From positions 8,432,001 through 8,496,000 of the forward strand of contig OY292278.1 of NCBI GenBank assembly GCA_958496175.1: a stretch of DNA of 64,000 nt. The letters are read 5' to 3'. The translations under genes and the position numbers were made by a program. The DNA is from Sisyra terminalis. Its lineage: Eukaryota > Arthropoda > Insecta > Neuroptera > Sisyridae. Below are positions 55,985-64,000 of this stretch, one piece after another; the stretch's first letter is position 1, and every line of letters starts with the position of its first letter. The notes under the pieces were generated by a model that worked only from the letters and a program-made list of their open reading frames with translations, searched no databases and was not told the DNA's origin.

Positions 55985-56974
55985 GTATACAATAGATAGA
56001 ATATATTGCGGTCCAATTTATGTAGTATAATTTAATATAATAATATATAAAAATCATAACATAAACATAAATTTGAACAGAAGTTCAAACAAAAATATTT
56101 GTGACGTATTGCCCAGATACGTATTTCGATTGCCAAGCAATCTTCCTCAGTGGTCATCAAGTAGTTTGGATCACTGCATAACTGCTTTGTGATGATTCAC
56201 AAAAAAAAATCTTATTTTGATTATAAAATAAGCTTTTTTGTTTCGTCCTTCTAGCCCTCTATAAAATTTTAATTTATTTATACTATGGAAACTTAAATGT
56301 GTTCAATAATAATTGGTAATTTTGCATCATTAAAAATGCAAAGTTTTCGCAGTTTACTGCACTAATTTCTGCAATAAATTACATAATTATTTAAACAATT
56401 TTCGCATGATGAATTATACGCAATCATTAAAATCCACAAAAGGCTGACAATTGTTCAAGATTGCCCAGATTATGACTAAATTTAAAGTTAATGACCTAAA
56501 ACCAATGATTTGTAGGTATATATCGATACAGTTGATCTATATTTAATATATAAAAGTTTCGTTTCAAATGAGTAAAAATGTTTTGAAGAAAATGAGAGAA
56601 GAATATGATAAAACAATGGAGCTAGGAAGATATGTAAGACACACAAGATTGCATAGATATAAGGTGAAAACAAAATTGAAGATAGAAAAAAATAATTTCC
56701 CTAGTGAAAGACTTAACATGAGAAAAATCAGTGGAAAGAGAGAAATAGAAAAAAAATCTTATTTTATAAGATTTTTTTTCTGTGAATCGTCACAAAGTAT
56801 TTACGGAGTGATCCAAACTACTTGATGACTACTGAGGAAGATTGCCTGGCAATCAAAATACGTATCTGGGCAATACGTCACAAATATTTTTGTTTGAGCT
56901 CTTGATAGTATGATTTTTATATATTATTTTAGTAAATTATACAACATAAATTGGGCCGCAATATATTGTATACA
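55985..56974 (+). mobile_element. Penelope-like element remnant, head-to-head copy 2
   Basis: A terminal segment (55985-56210, minus) and its inverse (56765-56974, plus) flank about 550 bp of AT-rich interior without a recognisable domain. Same family as 30988-31568. The minus motif (CTGAGGA 56150-56144, C17 at 56116) is intact, with stem I ACCA/TGGG. The plus motif (56832-56866) has A instead of the required G12 and should be inactive. Confidence 0.6.
56111..56155 (-). ncRNA. hammerhead-ribozyme-like motif (intact core)
   Basis: On the minus strand: CTGAGGA, extra A, GATTGC-TTG-GCAATC, GAA, ATACGTAT, C. Stem I (GATGACCA with TGGGCAAT) pairs discontinuously over six to eight positions. The same sequence is kept at 31412-31446. 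Confidence 0.5.
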
Positions 56975-58070
56975 CAGTCTTATTTTAGAGTTATACGCTA
57001 AATGATCGTTGAGAAATTTTTGAATCATTAGCATGATTACTCAATATATTGTCCATATAGCGAGAAGTCAAAAATGAGAGAAATATAGTGAATTTCGAAT
57101 TTGCAAAACATGATGGGAAATATTTCAAAACAATAGTGCCCCCTCAAGTGTATCGGAAGTACTAACTTAAGTTACTCGAGTTACTTTAGAAAATTCATAG
57201 AAGGATTTAAACTACTTCTAATCATTTTAATCCAGCATTTCAGAAACTTTCAGTTGAAAATATTACTAATTGCTACCAATTAGTCCCGTTACAATCCACA
57301 GTTTAAGAAATCCTGATATAATCTAATAACATTTTTCATTTCATATTTATAGGATTCATTTGTTTTCCTTTGTAGTAATTCCCCCATTTAATTTCACTTT
57401 ACCTAATGGAAAGTTTTCATAATGTTTAGATTCTTCATTTTATGAGACGCATTTTCACATAGCTATCGACCTTCACGTTTATAATAATGGCAATTATAAC
57501 TGCATTATCTGATATTAAATTTTCAATGAACGTCTAAAAACTATGCCAAATAGTGTAATTGGTTTGAAATATTAATTTCAAATTAAATCGAAGTAATTTG
57601 GCTTTTGCCTTGATATACCAAAAAGGATTCAGAAGTTTGAATAATTGGTAGAGTTTATCATGAATAATTTTGTTCTATATGTTTCAAAGAAAAAATTTCG
57701 AATATAATTTGTTTTTAAAATTACTTTTTAAAACAAATGTATTTATCATTTAATTATAATTAATAGACTATTAATGTTTTAAACCGCATCATTTTCATGG
57801 ATGGTTTCAACGATTTGGCATCATTTTCACGCTTTTAGTTGATACAAACATCGCACAGCATCCTCAATTATGCGAAATACTTATCACATTTTTTCTGCAA
57901 AATTAAAGTGTAACATAATATAATTTGATAAAATCAGCATTAAATTGATAACATTTCATTCTGGATAAGCACTAATGTCATTTTTAATATGAATTTTAAG
58001 ACCAAATTTTCTTAGCACTCAAAAAAAAATGGCAAGGCTCGAATGTGCGTCATGACCTTCACCTTTGATC

Positions 58071-58101
<31 letters not shown>

Positions 58102-58419
58102 ACTCAATATACGCTTCACAATAATCTCATCTGTAACCCATTTGCATAGAAAACGAGTACAAAAAATTAGGGCTCGTTTCTTTCCAATCTATCGAACAAT
58201 AACAACTTTGTCATATTTTATTAAAGTTTCATCCTAAATTATTCAAAAATTTGTGCGACAACAGTATGCTAATGACGCATCAAAGTCACTTGAAGAGGTT
58301 TGTTTTGCAAAAAAACCAGTGACCTCAATCTAAATCCAAGAGGTTTATGTTAAAATGTTAAGTTTATCGGAAAATTAGCAAATAACGAAGGCTTCTTTTG
58401 AATTTGTCAATTTTTGCAG
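56975..58419. other. DNA without recognised gene
   Basis: Contains a poly-A run of about 30 bases near 58070-58100 and otherwise nothing I can assign. Confidence 0.4.
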
Positions 58420-58508
58420 ATTAAAACCGACCCAAGAATGTTGTATTATGAAGCCAAATTAAATCAAGAGGATCCTAATATGACTACTGAAAAATTTCAA
58501 CAATTTAG
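58420..58508 (+). CDS. orphan exon candidate of an unidentified gene
   Basis: A pyrimidine-rich tract and TTTTTGCAG precede a 29-codon open stretch that ends AG followed by GTAAATAT, a good donor. The peptide starts IKTDPRMLYYEAKLNQ and ends TTEKFQQF, with charged, non-repetitive, protein-like composition unlike the translated AT-rich surroundings. I do not recognise the family. No partner exon was found on the plus strand. It may be a nested gene, a pseudo-exon, or the neighbour of LST2. Confidence 0.4.
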
Positions 58509-58611
58509 GTAAATATCTTTCGAATACTAAAGACTTCGTTGCGTAATTATCAATTGAATTAAAGTAGCTAAAATGTGACTTCAGAATTAAGATTACCATC
58601 ACTATGCATAC

Positions 58612-59662
58612 TAGACTGATTCAAAAAAAAAAGGATGATTTTTTTTTCTTAATTATATCGAAAATATTGTTGGAAATGACAAAAAAAAATCCTGTGAAAG
58701 TTTAAGATCTTAATATTAATATTAAAAGGTACCGCATCGCAAATTTCGATTTTCCATTTAAATAACATGGGAACAATATTCTCTTGCACTTTGGAATTTT
58801 ATAGCTCACGTTGGTGACAATATTTCGGAATGACCAAGGTATATTCTTGTAGAAAATTGAACGATCTATAAAAAAGGTCTCGTACAAGTTTTTGATATAT
58901 TTATTCCTTCACAAGATATTCGAGGTCAAAGTTGAACTAAAGAGAAATTTTAATATTTTTTCAATTTTTTGACGCAACCATCAATTTTATGAGAAAACTT
59001 TATAGGACACTTTTTTTGTAGAGCACTTTTTTTCTATAACTTATCTCCATAAAAGTTTTTGACATTTTTCACAGGTCCTAAGTTATTTGCACTAAACTGA
59101 AAATATTCGTAATTTTATTGTTTTAAATTAATAATATTCCCTGAACTATTATATTTTGAACATAATTTTTTTTTTTTATTATAATTAAATAACTTAGGAC
59201 CTGTGAAAAATATCATAAACTTTTATAGAGATAAGTTATAGGAAAAAAAGTGCACTACAAAAACTGTCTCATAAAATTTTCTCATAAAATTTATGGTTCC
59301 GTCAAAAATTTGAAAAAATATTAAAATTCCTCTTTAGTTCTACTTTGACCTCGAAAAACTTTTCAAGGAATAAATATATCAAAAACTTGTAAGACCACCT
59401 TTTTTGTAGATCGTTCAATTTTCTACAAGAATATACCTTAGTCATTCCGAAATATTGTCATCAACATGAGCTATAAAATTCCAAAGTGTAAGAGACTATT
59501 GTTCCCATGTTATTTAAATGGAAAATCGAAATTAGCGATGCGACATCTCTTAATATTAATATTAAGAGCTTAAACTTTCACAGGATTTTTTTTTTGTCAT
59601 TCCCAACAATATTTTCGATATAATTAAGAAAAAATAATCATCATTTTTTTTGAATCAGTCTA
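58612..59662. mobile_element. 1.05-kb palindromic hAT-type element (TAGACTGATTC family), copy 2
   Basis: Ends TAGACTGATTCAAAA and the inverse. Arms closely match 52509-53554. Flanks ATGCATAC and ATGTCCAT agree at only about half of their bases, so the duplication is decayed or the flank rearranged. No protein. Confidence 0.88.
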
Positions 59663-61020
59663 ATGTCCATTAACTCTACTCATTTTAGAACAAACATCTT
59701 TCCAAAGATTGAATAAATTTTTTTACCATATTTCATTAAAATAACTTCCCAGTTTGGCCTTTAAAAGTATACATAGCAGACGAATTTTATCGTTGAAAAA
59801 TATTATTTTACAATAGGGTGCGAAAAAAAATAAAAAACATATTTTTTAAGATGATGTTACAAAAATAACTTTTGTGCAATAAATCTAGGTGATAATGACG
59901 GATTTTTGACCTTCACCAATGCTATTTTTTGCAGTACAATGGACTTCTTTAAAAAATATATATATACAGGCACTCCTTCTTTAACACGGCAGATAGATTC
60001 CAAGAAAATATCGTTTTGTTTGAGACCTAGAATCAGTACAAAAAGGAGGGGTTTACGTTCCAAAAGCTGATTAAATAATCAACAGGGAACTGCATCTCCG
60101 ATTGATATATCAATTTTTAGTGTTGTACAAAATTATCTGTAATTCTTTTATTATAATGGAGTATTATAGGAGGAATCCTACAATTTATAAACCGTATTAT
60201 GGGAGAGGCACTTGTACTTCAAAATTTGTAATATTTCTAAGAATTTTTTAAGGATGGTAAGACATCCAATATGCATCTGCTATTGATAGTTCCTAACAAA
60301 AAATTTTCGTAATATTTTCTGTACTAATAGTACGCAAATATTTTGCTTTATTTTATTCAAAATTTGTTTTTAGGTTCCCAGAAGGTTCCCAATAAGTATC
60401 GTTTCTGTAGAAACAGCATAACTTTTAGAAAAGGTCCACTAAATATTGTAGAAAATCATAGTTCACTTTTAATGGAAGTTACAATACAACAAATGCATGT
60501 AATCATCAAAAAAACAATTCTAATTTTAGTGAATTTTTTTTTAAAGTTTTTAACTTATTGCCGAATTAGCTTTCCAGTGTAGCTAATATGTAGAAGCTAA
60601 TTTAACTGGTGACAATAAAATTGGGTTATTAAATCAACAATAACAATTTAGTGATACAATTATTCCTCAAAGTTTTACATTTATTGATTCGTTTTACACA
60701 TTAAAGTGAGAATAAGAATTTGTTTACCAGAGGTTCATTTATCCACGATATTTATGAGGTTATCACCAGCCGATAAATCATATGTTCCTTTTTATAATTA
60801 CCTATTATGCATTTATATTGCACTTGACTGTAATTTGAACTTACAGTTCCGGATAGACGTTATCAATCTCTAAACGGATGAGTATTATTGGATTTAATTA
60901 TGAGAAAAATATAAATAGTTGATAATCTAATTTTAACCGATACTTTTAATTATATCGAATTTTTAATGTTTTTTTCATAAGAGAAAAATACACGCTATTC
61001 TCGGAATAGAATTGACGGAT
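59663..61020. other. DNA without recognised gene
   Basis: No supported exon, repeat boundary or RNA gene. Confidence 0.4.
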
Positions 61021-61512
61021 GAGTCACTGATTTACTGATTTACTGTGTCAATTTCTGGCTCATTAATTACTGGAAAAGTTTTATTATGGAAAAGTGCATA
61101 AAAATTTATGGTGAAATAATATAAAATTGGAGGAAACCAACTCTTGTAACGAGGACTTTATGATGAAATATTGCTCATAAAACATCGCTCATGACGAACG
61201 ATATATCATCGATGTTAATATATCGATATTTGCAAAAAATCGATGTATCGTTTGCATCCCTAATCTGAAAAGAGTCACTGATTAGAATACTGTGTCAATT
61301 TCTGGCTCATTTATTACTGGAAAGGTTTTATTACGAAAAAGTGCATAAAATTTTGTGGTGAAATAATATAAAATTGGAGGAAACCAACTCTTGTAATGCG
61401 CACTTCATGAAGAAATATTGTTCATAAAACATCGCTCATGACGAATGATATATCATCGATGTTAATATATCGATATTTGTAAAAAATCGATGTATCGTTT
61501 GCATCTTTAATC
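61021..61512. repeat. tandem duplication of about 247 bp
   Basis: Unit 1 at about 61021-61270 and unit 2 at about 61271-61512 share GAGTCACTGATT, TACTGTGTCAATTTCTGGCT, AAAATTGGAGGAAACCAACT and a terminal ATCGAT-rich block. Each unit has one TATCGATA (61221-61228 and 61468-61475). The unit end GATGTATCGTTTGCATC resembles a transposon terminus. Confidence 0.85.
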
Positions 61513-62880
61513 AGAAAAGTGCTTTGCATCATAAGAAGAGATGAAAAATTGGATCGATTTATGGATTGCTTACAATGATGAAGAGTTCATTCAACGTGGT
61601 ATCCAAATACTGCAAGAAAAATAGGGAAAAGTAATGCCTAATGATGGATAGCACTTAGAATAAAATGTTATGTACCATTTTTTCTCTAAGTTTTTGAAAG
61701 AAAACGGCGGAAATTTATTTGTACTTCTGATAGAAAAAAAAATTAATCTCTTGTTTATCTTGTAAGAAGTTGATAAGTTTAAAAATCAAAAGCAAATATT
61801 TGCAGTTCTAAAATCTTAAACGTAAATTGCAACATTATGTAATTGTTCTAAAAAATATTCAATTTAAAAATAAATTGTTGACTTATAATTAATATAAAAT
61901 TTTCCTGATTTTCAAACAAATGATGAATCACTAAAGTGAATATTTTCATAATCTAAAAAAAATCTGAGAAATAATTATTCGTTTTAACTGTTGAGTGAGT
62001 CGTAGGAAAGATATAACTGCAACAATTGGCAGTAATTTAATGATAACAAAGATTAATCACGCGAAAAGTAGACAATTTTATTGGTGTTAAACTTTTGATG
62101 ACTAACAAAACATTCCATACATTGAAGACAAAACTGTTTTAATCAAAAGTTTTGTCTATTATGCTTTAACCAGATATATATATTTTTTTTTGAAAAGTTA
62201 TTCCATTATATAGTTATAGTTACAAATATTGCGATTAAATTGGAAATTTTCCAGTTATAATCAATAATAGCAATTGTAATTCCGAAACGCATTTATGAAT
62301 AATTTATATTAAAAAAAAAACTTTTGTTGTTACTAAATTATCCCAAAAAAAAAAATACATATTTGATAACGTTGTATAATTCAGTAGTGATTTTTTTGGG
62401 TTCAAATTTATGTCACGATTTTATTTTATTTTTACGTTTTGTGGATTGTGTTTGGCATATTAACTTTTCAAATTCATTTTATTCAGAAAAAATCTTTTGA
62501 ATGAAGCAAATTTCGTTCATTGCTCTTTGTTGGATGAAATATGTATTAATTTCATCAATTAAGAACACTGAATATTTGCACGCAAAGCAAATATTTGACT
62601 TGACTAATTAAAATGGAAGACTAATTGTTATTGAATGTTTAAAAAGAGGCTCTTAGTTTTGGTTTTTTAAATAAATTTTATCAGAATTTTGTTTCTGTTA
62701 AAGGGTCAAGGTCCTGGGTAAATAAGGACTGTGATTCGACCCTGGAAACATACTTTGTAGGGAATTAAATATTTTGATCCTGAAAGTTTTAGATCCCTAT
62801 CTCAATCAATTTTTGGTAAACATAAAAAGTGAAATTGTTTTTTTTAATTTTTCTAACATTTTTTTATAAATAATTAATAA
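61513..62880. other. DNA without recognised gene
   Basis: No supported exon or repeat boundary. Confidence 0.4.
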
Positions 62881-63150
62881 TGTTCTTGGGAACTTGGACT
62901 CAAATAATAAGATGTTAAATTTTCAAATTATCTCAACGTTTCGTTGGTATTTATTTCCAACTTCTTCAGGAGAACTAAAACATAATAACAATGCATGTTG
63001 TTCAAAGCTATTATGTTTTAGTTCTCCTGAAGAAGTTAAAATATTTTAGTTGTTCTGAAGAAGTTGGAAATAAATACCAACGAAACGTTGAAATAATTTG
63101 AAAATTTAACATCTTATTATTTGAGTCCAAGTTCCCAAGAACATTATTAA
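62881..63150. mobile_element. head-to-head retroelement termini with hammerhead-like motifs
   Basis: Inverted arms share TGTTCTTGGGAACTTGGACT and a CTGAAGA...CGAAACGTT motif. The minus motif (CTGAAGA 62969-62963, stem II GTTGG...CCAAC, GAA, ACGT, T at 62935) keeps a TCTC/GAGA stem I. The plus motif (63055-63089) has a poorly paired stem I and is preceded by a partial second copy of CTGAAGAAGTT at 63027. Confidence 0.5.
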
Positions 63151-63254
63151 TTATTTATCACACCATGGATGAGAGCAACCAGGATTTTTTTTTTATAATT
63201 TAGGGGTTGTTAAAGCTTTTTTTATGAAAATTGCCAGTTGTATTGAAGTTTATT

Positions 63255-63790
63255 AAGTTGGGTTTTTTAGGATAAAGTTAGTTGAGCCTCAACACTGAGT
63301 CCTTAGAGTTTATTATGCTTTCTGGGTCCTTAATTCACCTAATTAAGACCAAGCAGCTTTTTCGACTATTTCAGTTCCAGGACTTGATATCCCCATGTAA
63401 TCCCATTGTATGCAGGTGTTTCCTCATTCCACAGTGGCCAATTATCAGATCCATTACCACTCTAACCTGTTTTCTTGTGAGACCAATTATTTTAATTATT
63501 TTTTTAGTTAGTTTCTGTGATAGTTTTCCCATCATCCTTTTACCCAATGATATTCTTCCATATTGTGCAATGATTTTTATTAATTCATTCTTTGTTGATA
63601 TTTTTCACTACCGATCTTGTAATGCCATCTACAGGGTGGAGACCTGTAAATAATGTTTGCTATCTTTGCCGGGCAAAAGCTCCAGCTTTTGCATTGCCTT
63701 TGATACCCTTTTGGCTCGGCACCCATCCCAAGTTGATCTTGTTTTTGGTAGCCAGGCTGCTAAGGGTTTCTTTACATACCCGGATTTTTA
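63255..63790 (-). pseudogene. LINE ribonuclease H and C-terminal remnant
   Basis: Minus-strand pieces: ATKNKINLGWVPSQKGIKGN, then AGAFARQR (RNase H region, matching WVPGHSGI-GNE-AD-LA), then TRKQVRVVMDLI and GHCGMRKHLHTMGL (the conserved tail of Jockey/I/R1-type polyproteins). Stops interrupt it. Same family and orientation as 5250-5800. Confidence 0.75.
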
Positions 63791-64000
63791 TTTCCAAAAT
63801 AAAAAGCTTCATTATAATACAACAATCAACAATCAATTCGTAAAATTTAAAAGTCCAAGAAAAGCAATAATAACAATTGGAATTTTTAAAAGTTTTCTTA
63901 CATTTTTGGTAGCCAATATATTACACCATTGTATTGCAATGGAGCTTTATGTATCGAGAAAAAAAAATAAGATCACTGGATTTTCACGAATAGAAGGTGG
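63791..64000. other. window end, nothing recognised
   Basis: Short AT-rich stretch without a feature. Confidence 0.4.

Noticed and set aside
56568..56825. An 85-codon Lys/Arg-rich plus-strand frame
   Set aside because: It lies in the interior of the Penelope-like remnant and ends in its terminal segment. No GIY-YIG or reverse transcriptase motif is visible, so I do not call it a gene.
58070..58101. Poly-A run as the tail of a processed pseudogene or LINE
   Set aside because: No coding remnant or target duplication was found around it; it may be a simple homopolymer.

Overview
This window is AT-rich eukaryotic DNA, most probably from an insect or another arthropod. The genes have GT-AG introns, many only 53-59 bp long, and the four recognisable proteins are animal-type. 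Intergenic and large-intron DNA is packed with decayed transposons. I cannot assign the order from sequence alone.

Layout. From 1 to 4.6 kb there is unassigned DNA holding a fold-back hAT-type element and one probable first coding exon (minus, 3514-3575) of an unidentified gene that runs off the left edge. From 4.8 to 19.3 kb there are transposons plus one tRNA-Glu(TTC): a 155-bp MITE family with 9-bp target duplications, hAT copies, a TTAA-flanked palindrome, a Jockey-like reverse transcriptase pseudogene, nested hairpins, and a broken YqaJ-type exonuclease pseudogene. From 19.36 to 29.55 kb is a compact gene cluster: allantoicase (plus, 3 exons, 387 aa), CutC (minus, intronless, 253 aa) tail-to-tail with it, and CFAP58 (minus, 9 exons, 884 aa). 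The CFAP58 exon model is in frame end to end. From 32.94 to 46.72 kb lie the last three exons of LST2/ZFYVE28 (minus), including its C-terminal FYVE finger. LST2 exon 1 was not found and may lie to the right. From 46.7 to 64 kb there is no confident gene, only one orphan exon candidate (58420-58508, plus) and many mobile elements.

The four identified genes are functionally unrelated: purine catabolism, CutC family, sperm flagellum or cilium assembly, and endosomal control of EGFR signalling. They share close spacing rather than a pathway.

The most unusual content is RNA-level. At least ten copies, in four sequence families, carry a hammerhead-ribozyme-like core: CTGARGA, an extra A, a stem, then GAA followed by a loopless palindrome. 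They sit in Penelope-like retroelement debris, mostly as head-to-head inverted pairs, and several look intact. The palindromic stem III could only form between two RNA molecules, which suggests dimeric ribozymes. The other notable features are about 1-kb palindromic hAT-type elements clustered in and upstream of LST2, transposons stacked on the same target duplication, a Helitron insertion proven by an empty site in this window, and a MITE that carries a perfect TGACGTCA (CRE) in all five copies.
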